From contig NZ_FNNZ01000020.1 in NCBI RefSeq assembly GCF_900106925.1, forward strand, positions 1 to 64,000: a stretch of 64,000 bases of DNA, written 5' to 3'. Source of the stretch: Thiocapsa roseopersicina (lineage in GTDB: Bacteria; Pseudomonadota; Gammaproteobacteria; Chromatiales; Chromatiaceae). Under the pieces are notes generated by a model. The model ran no database searches. It was not told the DNA's origin and saw only the letters and a program-made list of their open reading frames with translations. Position numbers and translations under genes: made by a program. This document shows positions 44,894 through 53,606 of the stretch, piece after piece; position 1 is the stretch's first letter; each line of letters begins with the position of its first letter.

Positions 44894-44922
44894 TTCAACA
44901 CATTCAACAGCTATCGTATAGC
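44894..44922 (+). promoter_or_regulatory. Sigma-70-like promoter ahead of the 86-aa gene
   Basis: TTCAAC (44894-44899) and TATAGC (44917-44922) are separated by exactly 17 bp in an AT-richer patch between the terminator and the gene at 45022. Confidence 0.4.
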
Positions 44923-45021
44923 CTCATGTGCGATCTGGCCGAGCGTGGGGTCGCGGGCTCGGCTCATGGGATGGAGTAGGCGTTCCTACGGCACCCCGAG
45001 AGCGCCTAATCGAGGCATCAC

Positions 45022-45282
45022 ATGGCGGATTCGGATCGCAAAACACCCCTCGAGAAGGTCGAGGCGCTTTACGAGGAGCTCGTCGACTGGTACGCGGAAG
45101 GCTCGGATCGCGAGATGCGCGCCGCATCCAAGCTGCTCATGATCGCCCTCCTCAAGCTCAACGCGCATGGCGGATTCGGGTGGCAAGGACTCGTTGAGGA
45201 TTACGTCCTGATGCTCAAGCAGGATCCCGAGCGCTATGCGCGGATCCTCGAAGCCAACAGAGGCGAGGGCAAAAAGGCTTGA
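45022..45282 (+). CDS. Small helical protein, function unknown
   Basis: An 86-aa, largely helical, soluble protein (TPLEKVEALYEELVDWYAEG, ASKLLMIALLKLNAHGGFGW, VEDYVLMLKQDPERYARILE). It has its own promoter-like sequence and lies 94 bp before a pstS homologue. No family recognised. Confidence 0.55.
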   Translation: MADSDRKTPLEKVEALYEELVDWYAEGSDREMRAASKLLMIALLKLNAHGGFGWQGLVEDYVLMLKQDPERYARILEANRGEGKKA

Positions 45283-45376
45283 GGATTTCTGCGCTCGCTC
45301 CCGAATACCGCGTCCGGAGGAGCGGACACCGTCCGCACCGAATACCGACCAGATCGAACACCGAGAGGAACCTCAG

Positions 45377-46423
45377 ATGCCGTTGTCTCCTGTCCTGCGC
45401 GTCCTGACGCTCGCCTTCGGCGCGCTGGTCTGTGCATCCTTCTGGCAGCCATCCCTGGCTTCGGACCTGATCAAGATCAATGGCGCGGGGGCGAGCTTTC
45501 CGGCCCCGCTCTATCAGCGGTGGTTCCGGGACTATTTCCTGGCGCATCCAGACATTCAGGTCGACTATCAGCCGATCGGCACGGGACCCGGCGTGAACAG
45601 CTTCATCGAAGGCCGGCTCGATTTCGCGGGGTCCGATCAGCCCTTGACCGGTGAGCTGGCGCAGAGGGCCGGGGACGATGTCCTGCAACTTCCGTTGACT
45701 GCGGGCGCGGTCGTCTTGACCTACAACCTTCCCGGGATCGACGCGCTCCGGCTCTCCCGCGAGGCCCTCGCCGGCATCTTTCTCGGCTCGGTCGCCCGTT
45801 GGAACGATCCGCTGATTCTTGCGGCCAACCCGGGTGTCGAGATCCCGGATCTGCCGATCGTGGTGGTCACGCGGGTGGACGCGAGCGGGACCACCTTGGT
45901 CATGTCCCGGCATCTAAGTGCGATCAGCGAGGCGTTCGCGAAGCAGGTCGGCGAGAGCCAGTCGCCGGCATGGCCCGCACTGCTGCTGGAGCGAGGCGGC
46001 CTTATCCGCGGGCACGGCAACGGGGGTGTGGCGGCCTTTGTTCAGGCGACGGTCGGTGCTATCGGCTATGTACAGTATGCCTACGCCCACCTGCCCGGTA
46101 TGCAGATGGCGTCTGTCGAGAATCGCGACGGCGAGTTTGTTTCGGCCGGGAGCGAGTCGTTCCGGGCGGCGATCGAGGCCTTTCGGGCGAAGCTCGACTA
46201 TTCACAACTCATCGATCCGGACGGTGCGGGGGCTTACCCCATCTTGTCTTTGTCCTGGTTGGTGATGCGCTCCGGCGGGGATGATACCAAGTCGCAGGCG
46301 ATGCGGGACGTGGTGCGCTACGCGCTCACCGACGGACAGGCGGATGCCTCCAAGCTGGGTTATATCCCTCTCAGCGCGAAGGCGGTCTCCCTGATTCTTC
46401 AGGAGCTTGATTCCAGGAAGTAG
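45377..46423 (+). CDS. Phosphate-binding periplasmic protein, PstS homologue 1
   Basis: A 348-aa exported protein (signal peptide to about SLA-SDLIK). PstS signatures are visible: INGAGASFPAPLYQRWFRDY, GTGPGVNSFIEGRLDFAGSD, VLTYNLPGID, VARWNDPLI, VDASGTTLVMSRHL, GVAAFVQATVGAIGY and PILSLSWLVMRS. The Ser/Thr/Asp residues that hold phosphate (ASF, FAGSD, ASGTT) are conserved. It is a stand-alone gene, not linked to transporter subunits, followed by a small lipoprotein gene. It may be a high-affinity variant or serve a non-transport role. Confidence 0.87.
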   Translation: MPLSPVLRVLTLAFGALVCASFWQPSLASDLIKINGAGASFPAPLYQRWFRDYFLAHPDIQVDYQPIGTGPGVNSFIEGRLDFAGSDQPLTGELAQRAGDDVLQLPLTAGAVVLTYNLPGIDALRLSREALAGIFLGSVARWNDPLILAANPGVEIPDLPIVVVTRVDASGTTLVMSRHLSAISEAFAKQVGESQSPAWPALLLERGGLIRGHGNGGVAAFVQATVGAIGYVQYAYAHLPGMQMASVENRDGEFVSAGSESFRAAIEAFRAKLDYSQLIDPDGAGAYPILSLSWLVMRSGGDDTKSQAMRDVVRYALTDGQADASKLGYIPLSAKAVSLILQELDSRK

Positions 46424-46447
46424 GACGGATCGAGGATTGCTCAAGCG

Positions 46448-46801
46448 ATGAAATCGAACGCCTCTTGGGGGATTGCGCTCGGCGTGGCGGCCGGTCTGCT
46501 GGTCGTCGGTTGTACGCAAGAGACGCAAAACAACTTCGGTCGGACGCTTCAGAATTGGACCGGGGTCAACGGCGTCCTCGAGATCTACGGGGGCGAGAAG
46601 CTGGTTCGGCGCTTCATCAAGATCGACAAGCTCACGACGGCCGGTGCAACTCAAGGCTCGGGTACGCGACCCTATCGCTTCGGCTACGGCGTACTTGACC
46701 TGAATCTGAACGGCATGCAGGACAACGGCGAGAGAGCAGTCTACTTCGAGATCAGCGACTACTCGACCAACTATGTCTTTTACGGCGATCCCGGCTCCTA
46801 A
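46448..46801 (+). CDS. Small lipoprotein after pstS homologue 1
   Basis: A 117-aa protein with signal peptide and lipobox VVGC (Cys about residue 22). The mature part (NNFGRTLQNWTGVNGVLEI, RYGVLDLNLNGMQDN-like loop, YFEISDYSTNYVFY) looks like a small beta domain. It begins 24 bp after the PstS homologue and is probably co-transcribed, but I do not recognise the family. Confidence 0.68.
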   Translation: MKSNASWGIALGVAAGLLVVGCTQETQNNFGRTLQNWTGVNGVLEIYGGEKLVRRFIKIDKLTTAGATQGSGTRPYRFGYGVLDLNLNGMQDNGERAVYFEISDYSTNYVFYGDPGS

Positions 46802-46899
46802 GGAGCGAAGCACCCTACAGAAATACCCCGCCGAGTCGGAACCATAGCCGATGAGGTCGGGTGAGCGACCTGAAGGCAGGAGGCAGGAGGCTAACCCCT

Positions 46900-47664
46900 T
46901 TAGTCCTCCGCCCGCAGCACATCCGCAAACTCCGCCATAAGCCGCTCGAACGATGGCGCCAGATGGTCAATCACCCCTCGGTCCTTGCGTTTGAGGCTAT
47001 TGCCGATATAGACGCCTCCGCCGCACCCGACCTCGCGTTTCGCCGCTCGGAGATTCTTACGGCTATTGTCGACGACGATGCAGGACCGAGGCTCGACATC
47101 CAACTCTTTGAGAACGAAACGATAGCCTTGCGGATCCGGCTTCGGATGCAGCTTGTCCTTTTTGTCGAGCGTCGATATCGCATCGAAGATGTGCTCCGGC
47201 GGAAACATCTCCGTAAGCCCCTTAACCTCAAGCACCCGGAAGACGTTCTCGCGGACCCCGTTGGTCAAAATGGCGACTTGGATGTCGTGATCGCTTAGCA
47301 GATCCAGTCCCTCGCGGATCCGATCTCCGGCTTGGCTGATCCCGCGATAGTCGAGGTTGCCGGTGCAGGCGTCGATGAGCCTCGCGAGCGTCGGCTCGAT
47401 CGGGTCATCGGCGGGCTTGAGCAGCTTGGCCGTATGGTACAAGAGCGGTCCGAGCTGCAGACTTCCGCCCGCATCGTAGATGGCTCGACCGGCCAGCCGC
47501 ATCATCTTGAGGGCACGCTCCCCGAAGTGCGAGCTGATCGCAGCGAAGACCGATAGGGTCTGCGCCTTCAGCGCCACGTCTTCCGCTTCGGTCGTGATCA
47601 CACCATCGAAATCCAACAACAAGAGCCGCGCATTGCGGATAAGTCGGGCAGGCACTCCCGTCAT
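46900..47664 (-). CDS. HAD-superfamily hydrolase
   Basis: A 254-aa phosphatase-like protein. HAD motifs: LLLDFDGVITTEAE (nucleophile and acid Asp), AILTNGVREN, and PKPDPQGYRFVLKEL to CIVVDNSRKNLRAAKREVG. The cap domain between motifs I and II is about 90 residues. Substrate unknown; a phosphatase for a small phosphorylated metabolite is likely. It converges on the lipoprotein gene. Confidence 0.83.
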   Translation of the reverse strand: MTGVPARLIRNARLLLLDFDGVITTEAEDVALKAQTLSVFAAISSHFGERALKMMRLAGRAIYDAGGSLQLGPLLYHTAKLLKPADDPIEPTLARLIDACTGNLDYRGISQAGDRIREGLDLLSDHDIQVAILTNGVRENVFRVLEVKGLTEMFPPEHIFDAISTLDKKDKLHPKPDPQGYRFVLKELDVEPRSCIVVDNSRKNLRAAKREVGCGGGVYIGNSLKRKDRGVIDHLAPSFERLMAEFADVLRAED

Positions 47665-48071
47665 GGATCACCTCGGAATCCGAGAAGCTTATTGGCGGGC
47701 TCGGGCTCGTCATGGCGCCGAACGAAAGGCCGATCGAGCGCCCGCGGTTCGATATACCCGGCGCGCGTTGCTTTTGGACAGCTGGATGCGTCCTGCGCGC
47801 CATCCGACGAAAATTCGTTCGACGCCCGTATATTACTCCAAGATGTAGGTCCCGTGTGCAGCGCTAAGCACCGGATGATCGCCAGCTCCCGAGGTGGGAA
47901 ACGCCACCTCTGGACCGCAGCGTCCCGACTGCTACGCCTTCCAAGGCGCCGAATAGCCTCGATTCACACTCCGGCAACCGAACCGCCACTCCAGCTTCAC
48001 GGCTGAGCACTAGAGTTTCTCGCTGACGCCGAGGCGTCTCGCATCCAACCCAACTCGATAGGGCTCGATCC
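47665..48071. other. Intergenic stretch with a PhaC remnant
   Basis: Contains the PhaC C-terminal remnant at 47833-47928 and, upstream of the GDPD gene, a weak 11-bp-spaced repeat (ATTCA at 47962, GGCAA at 47973) resembling the Pho box at 30915 but without a -10 at the right distance. Nothing else recognised. Confidence 0.4.
47833..47928 (-). pseudogene. PHA synthase (PhaC) C-terminal remnant, copy 1
   Basis: About 30 codons ending in DHPVLSAAHGTYILE and a stop, closely matching the end of the larger PhaC fragment at 52598 (DHPVLCAAPGTYVLE) and the usual APGSYV end of class I PHA synthases. A stop lies just upstream in frame. It is only a tail of a former gene. Confidence 0.6.
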
Positions 48072-49349
48072 ATGACCAACACCAAGACGCTTGCCGTGAC
48101 TTTGGCGGTGCTCGCGACGGCGGGAATCGCCGGGGCACACGCCGAGATGGACGACTCCAACGTGACTCCGGCTGCTCGCTCCGATTATCGCCATGACTCA
48201 ATCCAGCTTGGCCCACGTCCCTATTACCTCGTGCAGGGGATGGACGCCGGGCGGCTCAAGAATCGCCTCATGGCCTGTAAAAACGGGCCGTTCTACCGGA
48301 CCGACTTCTCGATCGCACACCGGGGTGCGGCCCTGCAGATGCCCGAGCACACCGATCTAGGCTATACGGCGGGTGCTCGGATGGGCGCGGGAATCGTGGA
48401 GTGCGACGTGACCTTCACCGGGGACGGGGATCTCGTCTGCCGGCACAGCGAGTGCGACCTGGCGACCACGACCGACATCGTTGCAACCCCGCTCAACGCC
48501 AAATGCACCGTGCCCTGGACCGGCCCCGGCCAGAGCCCGGCCGTGCAATGCTGCACCAGCGATCTGACCCTCGAAGAGCTGAAGAGTCTTCAGCCTAAGA
48601 TGGATGCGAGCAATCCGGCGGCCACCACGGCGGAGGGCTTTCTCGGAGGCACTGCGAGCTGGCGTACCGACCTCTATACCGGGCGCGCCGAGATCCTGAC
48701 CTTCAAGGAGAGTGTCGCGCTCAACCGGGCGAACGGCGTCAAGCATACCCCTGAGCTCAAGGGCGCGACCTATCAGGATCGCATCGATTCCATCTTTGGA
48801 GGCCAGGAGCAGTACGCTCAGAAGCTCGTCGACGAGTTGAAAGAGGCAGGGGTGAAACCAAAGGATGTCTGGCTGCAATCCTTCAACTTGGATGACGTGC
48901 TCTACTGGATCGAAAACACGCCTGCATTCGGCAAGCAGGCGGTCTATCTGGACAGCATCGATCCCACCGCCAATCCGCCCATCTCGCGTCTGACGCCGGA
49001 CGAGCTCAAGGCGCTCACAACCGCGGGTGTGCGCATCTTCGCCCCGCCGATGTGGGCTTTGCTCGACGTCGATGCCGCCGGCCGCGTGGTGCCCTCGCAG
49101 TATGCCGAAGACATCAAGTCGGCCGGGCTCGACATCATCACCTGGACCTTCGAGCGCTCCGATCTTCGCCAGGGCGCCTCGAAGGCCGGTTGGTACTACC
49201 AGTTCGACCCCGAGGGCAGAGCCATCCGGAAGGACAGCGACATGTATAAGGCGCTTGACGTTCTGGCCCGTCAGGTGAAGATCCTCGGAATCTTTTCCGA
49301 CTGGCCGGCAACCGTAACCTACTATGCGAACTGCATGGGTCTGAAATAG
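48072..49349 (+). CDS. glpQ: Secreted glycerophosphodiester phosphodiesterase
   Basis: A 425-aa exported enzyme (signal peptide to about AHA-EMDD). The GDPD core begins with FSIAHRGAALQMPEHTDLGY and GAGIVECDVTFTGDGDLVCR, giving the catalytic His pair and metal-binding Glu and Asp. Insertions with cysteine pairs (CTVPWTGPGQSPAVQCC) point to a periplasmic, disulfide-bearing form longer than E. coli GlpQ (358 aa). It releases glycerol-3-phosphate from lipid-derived diesters, a phosphate source, in keeping with the rest of the window. Confidence 0.88.
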   Translation: MTNTKTLAVTLAVLATAGIAGAHAEMDDSNVTPAARSDYRHDSIQLGPRPYYLVQGMDAGRLKNRLMACKNGPFYRTDFSIAHRGAALQMPEHTDLGYTAGARMGAGIVECDVTFTGDGDLVCRHSECDLATTTDIVATPLNAKCTVPWTGPGQSPAVQCCTSDLTLEELKSLQPKMDASNPAATTAEGFLGGTASWRTDLYTGRAEILTFKESVALNRANGVKHTPELKGATYQDRIDSIFGGQEQYAQKLVDELKEAGVKPKDVWLQSFNLDDVLYWIENTPAFGKQAVYLDSIDPTANPPISRLTPDELKALTTAGVRIFAPPMWALLDVDAAGRVVPSQYAEDIKSAGLDIITWTFERSDLRQGASKAGWYYQFDPEGRAIRKDSDMYKALDVLARQVKILGIFSDWPATVTYYANCMGLK

Positions 49350-49387
49350 GGCAGCCATCGAGACGAGCGATGCGGAACCGCGTCGCT

Positions 49388-49530
49388 TGAGTATCCATTC
49401 CTGGTCGACAAGATCCCCTGCCGGGAGGTCCCACTCCCGGCCATCAGCCCTCCCGACCGTATCTTCGACCCCGACTACAAGCTCTCCGTCTTGCCCGCGG
49501 GGCTTGTGGTGCCGTCGCGGCAACACGCCG
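49388..49530 (+). pseudogene. PPK2 C-terminal remnant
   Basis: The plus-strand frame reads YPFLVDKIPCREVPLPAI and then PDRIFDPDYK, similar to the end of the PPK2 gene at the right edge of the window (QIPYEEVPHEQISLPDRVFN, then PDYD). There is no start or catalytic region; only some 45 codons resemble PPK2. It sits between the GDPD gene and the convergent SRPBCC gene. Confidence 0.5.
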
Positions 49531-49589
49531 GCGATGTCGGGCGATGTCGCCGGCATGGACTCGCAGGGGCGGGCCTCGTGCTCTGCGCC

Positions 49590-50588
49590 TCAGCGCAGCG
49601 GAAGATAGAGGGCGGTGCGCAGCTCCTTGGGACTCACGACGCCGGACGGGTCGTTCTCGTAGACCTCCAGCATGGGCCGGTGTTTGTCGAGCTTGAGCTT
49701 GAGCATGCGGACATGGGCGACGGCGGCGTACCAGGCCAGCTCCAGATAGTCATAGCCGCCGGCGAGGGTGACCCGGTAGTACCGGCCGCCGTTGAAGTCC
49801 TTGAGGGCGAAGGGGGCGGCGACGGTATCGGCGGGTGCCGGGATCGCCATGTCGCAGTCGAAGCGGTTCTTCTTTACGTTCACCTTGTGATAGGCGCTGA
49901 AGGGTGGACCATCGGGCGCGACACCCAGCGACGCGAGATGCCCGGCGAGCCTTGGAAAGCCGTCTTCCATGGCCCGCACCATTGCCTCCATCCCGCCGGT
50001 GAAGGGGATGACCAGCGCGCTTTGCGGCTGCAGGATTGTCTCACCCTCGAAGCGCAGCTCGGGCCGCGGGGCGTCCGGATCGAGTTGCCCGCGCAGCAGT
50101 GCCAGGCCGAGCTCGAAGTCCTTGCCGATCATCTGGCGCACCAGGGGGATCATGGGACGCAACAGGAAGGGCATGCTGCCGCGCAGGCACCAAGCGACCT
50201 CCGTCCCGTCATCCGTCTCGGCGAATTCCCACCAGACATCCGAGCCTGACTTGAAGGGTCGCTGGATCTCCAGCCGTTGCTCGATCCGCCCAGGCGCATC
50301 GAAGCGGACATGGGTCAGCCGGCCGGCACCGATGGCGCGGCCATTCCAGGTATAGGAGCCGCCCGGCTGATCCTCGGCCGTGCTGAAGTCGCGCTTGGCG
50401 TCGGGCTCGTGGAGCAGCCAGGGACTCCAGTCGGCCCAGGTTCGGAAATCCCGCACCCGGTCGAAGACGGTTTGGCGGTCGGCGCGCATGGTCAGGCTGC
50501 GCCGGACCTCGTAGTCTTTCGGCAGTCGGCTCAGATAGACGAGCCCGGCGGCGAGGACGATGGCGAGGACGATGAGGACGGTCAGCAT
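49590..50588 (-). CDS. SRPBCC-fold protein fused to a GyrI-like effector-binding domain
   Basis: A 332-aa protein: N-terminal membrane helix (VLIVLAIVLAAGLVYLS), SRPBCC/polyketide-cyclase domain (residues about 28-165, DRVRDFRTWADWSPWLLHEP and GRIEQRLEIQRPF), then a GyrI/AraC effector-binding domain (about 180-330, GPPFSAYHKVNVKKNRFDCD to HRPMLEVYENDP). This is a known two-domain arrangement thought to bind small hydrophobic ligands. No enzymatic residue can be named. Confidence 0.83.
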   Translation of the reverse strand: MLTVLIVLAIVLAAGLVYLSRLPKDYEVRRSLTMRADRQTVFDRVRDFRTWADWSPWLLHEPDAKRDFSTAEDQPGGSYTWNGRAIGAGRLTHVRFDAPGRIEQRLEIQRPFKSGSDVWWEFAETDDGTEVAWCLRGSMPFLLRPMIPLVRQMIGKDFELGLALLRGQLDPDAPRPELRFEGETILQPQSALVIPFTGGMEAMVRAMEDGFPRLAGHLASLGVAPDGPPFSAYHKVNVKKNRFDCDMAIPAPADTVAAPFALKDFNGGRYYRVTLAGGYDYLELAWYAAVAHVRMLKLKLDKHRPMLEVYENDPSGVVSPKELRTALYLPLR

Positions 50589-50776
50589 GGGCGAGCTCCG
50601 GATGGGCTGGGTTTTCGGAAGTTTAGCTTTCCAAGCGTTGCAAGTGGATGAATCGAAATGCTCGTCGACCGGGATCCGGCTGATGGACGACTTCTTTGGG
50701 CAGGAGTACCGGCATGCGTGTCAGACCTGTCCCGGCGCCGACCGACAAGCCGGGTGACCGGCCGGATCGCGCGGGC

Positions 50777-51226
50777 TCAGACGCCGTGTCTGCTCCGCAG
50801 CGCCGCGATCTCCAGGTCGATTGCTTGCGTCAGTCTCGCGATCGCCGTTGCCGGTGCTTCCACGTCGAGGTCACCAATCTCGAAATACTGGATCCGCTCC
50901 AGCACCTCGGGAAAATGCTCGCGCAGCATCGGCTCATGCTCGCGGCGGCTGACGGCAATGATGCGATGGGCGGCTTCAAAATCCGTTGGCCGTGCGGTGA
51001 TCGGGTGACGGGCGCCGCCGCGGATCGGGATCGCGCGGCGTTGCAGCTCGGTGACGGCGAAGGTGGAGATCGGCCCCTGATTGCCGGTCGCCGCGAGATC
51101 GCGCGCGAGCGCCCGCGAGTCGGCCCGCCAAGGCAGCTCAAACCGGTCGGCCTGGTGGTTGAAGTACTCCTCTGCGAAACGGCTGCGGTAATAGTTGCCT
51201 GTACAGAGAAACAGGATTTTGTTCAT
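50777..51226 (-). CDS. Low-molecular-weight protein-tyrosine-phosphatase-like protein
   Basis: A 149-aa protein starting MNKILFLCTGNYYRSRFAEE. The P-loop C-x4-x-R is CTGNYYRSR, one residue off the classical CxGNxCRSP (no second Cys). The C-terminal part FEIGDLDVEAP lacks the usual DP(Y/W). It may be a phosphatase or arsenate-reductase-like relative with altered specificity. The ATG at 51226 is set by the P-loop, which should be at the very N-terminus. Confidence 0.75.
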   Translation of the reverse strand: MNKILFLCTGNYYRSRFAEEYFNHQADRFELPWRADSRALARDLAATGNQGPISTFAVTELQRRAIPIRGGARHPITARPTDFEAAHRIIAVSRREHEPMLREHFPEVLERIQYFEIGDLDVEAPATAIARLTQAIDLEIAALRSRHGV

Positions 51227-51385
51227 CGGAGCGGACCCTACGGATCGGAAGGAGCGTGGAGCGGACCTGGCAGGCGCATCCCGGCTAAGGTTGCGTATCG
51301 TCATCTTGCCGTCACCCATGATGCGCATGCTCTCCTGCGATGGCGTCCCCGCCCTGGGGGCGCGCGGATTTGACCGGAGGAACTC

Positions 51386-52414
51386 ATGGCTCGCACCCGT
51401 TTCTCGCTCGCCACCTGCAATCTCTACAACCTGAACCTGCCGGGTCTGAAGATGTATCGGGACGCCGATGGTTGGGACGCGCCGGCTTTCGCCCGCAAGG
51501 TGCAATGGCTCGCGGAAGCGATTCGCAGGGTCGACGCCCACGTCTGGGGTTTCCAGGAGCTCTGGCATCGGGACGCGCTGGAGCAGGTTTTCGCCGCGGC
51601 GGCTCTGCCGGAGACCTACCGGCTGCTGGTGCCGGATGACCATCAGGGTCAGGGCATCCTCTGCGCCGGGGCCGTGCGCGCCGATCTGCTGGAAGGCGAC
51701 CCGGAGTGGATCGACGCTTTTCCCCAGAGATTCATCCTGGAAAGCAGCGGCGACGATGCCCAGACCGGGGAGATTGCGGTGCGGATCAGGCGCTTCTCGC
51801 GTCCGGTGCTGCACTTTCGCATCCGCCCGCGCGCAGCCAGCGAGCCGATCTCGATCTATGTGGCGCACCTCAAGTCCAAGCGCCCGACCGAGATCTATCG
51901 GGAGGGCTGGTACCGCGCCGACACCGACTATTTCAAGCGTCATAGCGAGGGTCTCGGCGCGGCGCTCGCGACCATCCGTCGCACCGCTGAGGCGGCGGCG
52001 TTACGCATGATACTGGTGGACCGGCTCAAGGACACCGACAGTCCGGTGATCCTCATGGGTGACCTCAACGACGGGACCGGCTCCAATACCATCAATATCC
52101 TGACCGGACAGCCCAACTACCTGGCGAGCCCGCTCTCCCTCGGCGACGGCGACACCGACCTCTACAACCTGGGCCAGCTCCGGGCTCTGCGCAGCCTGCG
52201 CGACGTGTATTATACCCACGTCCACCAAGGCAGCCATGAGTCGCTCGACCACATCCTGGTCTCGCAGGAGATCTACGACCAGTCGCGGAAGCGGGTCTGG
52301 GCGTTCGTCGGGCTGGAGCTGATGAACGACCACTTGAGCCACGACGACCACAAGGAGAGCGGAACCAGCGACCACGGGATCGTCCGGGCGGAGGTAGAGT
52401 ATCGCCCTGCTTGA
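51386..52414 (+). CDS. Endonuclease/exonuclease/phosphatase family protein
   Basis: A 342-aa EEP-fold protein. Metal and catalytic motifs: ATCNLYNLN, VWGFQELWHRD (Glu), ILMGDLNDGTGSNTI (Asp-Asn), HESLDHILVSQEIY and GTSDHGIVRAEV (Asp-His). The fold covers nucleases and phosphodiesterases, and the substrate is not evident. It is divergent from the LMW phosphatase gene. Confidence 0.86.
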   Translation: MARTRFSLATCNLYNLNLPGLKMYRDADGWDAPAFARKVQWLAEAIRRVDAHVWGFQELWHRDALEQVFAAAALPETYRLLVPDDHQGQGILCAGAVRADLLEGDPEWIDAFPQRFILESSGDDAQTGEIAVRIRRFSRPVLHFRIRPRAASEPISIYVAHLKSKRPTEIYREGWYRADTDYFKRHSEGLGAALATIRRTAEAAALRMILVDRLKDTDSPVILMGDLNDGTGSNTINILTGQPNYLASPLSLGDGDTDLYNLGQLRALRSLRDVYYTHVHQGSHESLDHILVSQEIYDQSRKRVWAFVGLELMNDHLSHDDHKESGTSDHGIVRAEVEYRPA

Positions 52415-52597
52415 AGCGAGACCTGGATGTCCGGTCGGAATACCTCTGCCGGGGCGTGACAAGGTCGAGAGTCGTGCGCTGCTGCGCGGGGTGATTGCGC
52501 GATGGCGTCGCGCGGCAAAATCCCCTTAGCCCTGCGCTTTCGCGACGACTCGGTCCGAATTGCGGCTTGGGCGGTCGTCAAGGCCGCTCCGAATCTG

Positions 52598-53080
52598 CTA
52601 CTCCAAGACGTAGGTCCCGGGCGCGGCGCAAAGGACCGGATGATCACAGGAACCCGGGGCGGGAGGGCACCCCTGCGGCCCGCAGCGTTCGGATAGGCAA
52701 CCTGCCCAATCGGACCACCAGGATCCCTGGAGAGGCGTTTGGGTGGCCAGCCAGTCGTCCGGTGCGGTACCGGGCTCGACATCCCCGGACCAATAGCGTC
52801 GGCGGGATTTCGCTGATGGCGGGTTCACGATGCCGGCCGCGTGACCCTCGCTGGAGAGGCTGAACCGGATCGGGACGCGGAGATGGTCGCGGACTCGGAA
52901 GACCTCTATCCAGGGTGCGATATGGTCCTGAATACAGCCGACTGCATAGAGCGGCTGCTCGATGTTGCTCAGGCGGAGCCGGCGCTTGGCCAGCGTCAGG
53001 CCGTGATCCGACACCAAGCGGTTGTTCAGATAGAGCTCGCGAAGGTAGAAGGAGAGCATCCGTCTGACGACCAGGCCCGG
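52598..53080 (-). pseudogene. phaC: PHA synthase (PhaC) C-terminal fragment, copy 2
   Basis: About 160 codons match the C-terminal third of class I PHA synthase: RRMLSFYLRELYLNNRLV, IQDHIAPW (catalytic Asp), SSEGHAAGIVNPPSAKS (catalytic His), GSWWSDWAGCL and the end APGTYVLE. The first two thirds, including the catalytic Cys box GxCxGG, are missing, so it cannot polymerise. The frame is open, but the residues ahead of the match are not PhaC. It lies just downstream of the acyl carrier protein gene. Confidence 0.78.
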
Positions 53081-53148
53081 GCGAGCTTCAGAAAGCTCGT
53101 GGACACGAGCAGAGGATCCCAATGCCCGGAATTCGGGATCATGATGCG

Positions 53149-53388
53149 TTACCCGTTACGGATCTGCTCGATGATCTCGCCGACGCTGGTTTCACTGCTC
53201 AGCATCTCCTCCGGGGTGGTGACGCCGAAGGCCGTAGCGAGATAGGTTTGAAGATTGACGGCCGACATGGAGTCCCAGCCGGGGATGTCGTCCAGAAGTG
53301 TCTCGGACCCGATGATGACGTCGGCCGCATCGGGAAACAGTTCTTTGATACAGGCCGAGAGGGTGTCGATGTTGACGGCTTTGATCAT
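53149..53388 (-). CDS. Acyl carrier protein
   Basis: A 79-aa acidic four-helix protein with the phosphopantetheine site in IPGWDSMSAVNLQTYL (Ser near residue 40). Length is normal. DSM instead of the DSL of housekeeping AcpP and its location between a FabH remnant and a PhaC remnant suggest a dedicated ACP for a lost acyl pathway. It may still be expressed. Confidence 0.88.
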   Translation of the reverse strand: MIKAVNIDTLSACIKELFPDAADVIIGSETLLDDIPGWDSMSAVNLQTYLATAFGVTTPEEMLSSETSVGEIIEQIRNG

Positions 53389-53471
53389 GGTTGACTCCGC
53401 AGGTATGTCGATGGATGACGATCGTGACGAAGCTGTTGTGACTTAGATAGGGGGAAATGCGCCCCGCGCAC

Positions 53472-53606
53472 TCAGAGGCGGATCAGGTTGGCTCCCCAGG
53501 ACAGACCCCCGCCGAAGGCAACCGTGACCAAGAGATCACCCTCTTTGGCCTTACCCGATGCGAGTGCCTCGTCCAGTGCGACCGAATCGTGACAGCTCGA
53601 AGAGAT
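53472..53606 (-). pseudogene. 3-oxoacyl-ACP synthase III (FabH) C-terminal remnant
   Basis: 44 codons end in DLLVTVAFGGGLSWGANLIR, the usual C-terminus of FabH-type ketoacyl synthases, preceded by SCHDSVALDEALASGKAKEG. It begins directly after the stop codon of the pyruvate kinase gene and is in the same frame. The catalytic Cys and His parts are missing. Confidence 0.72.
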
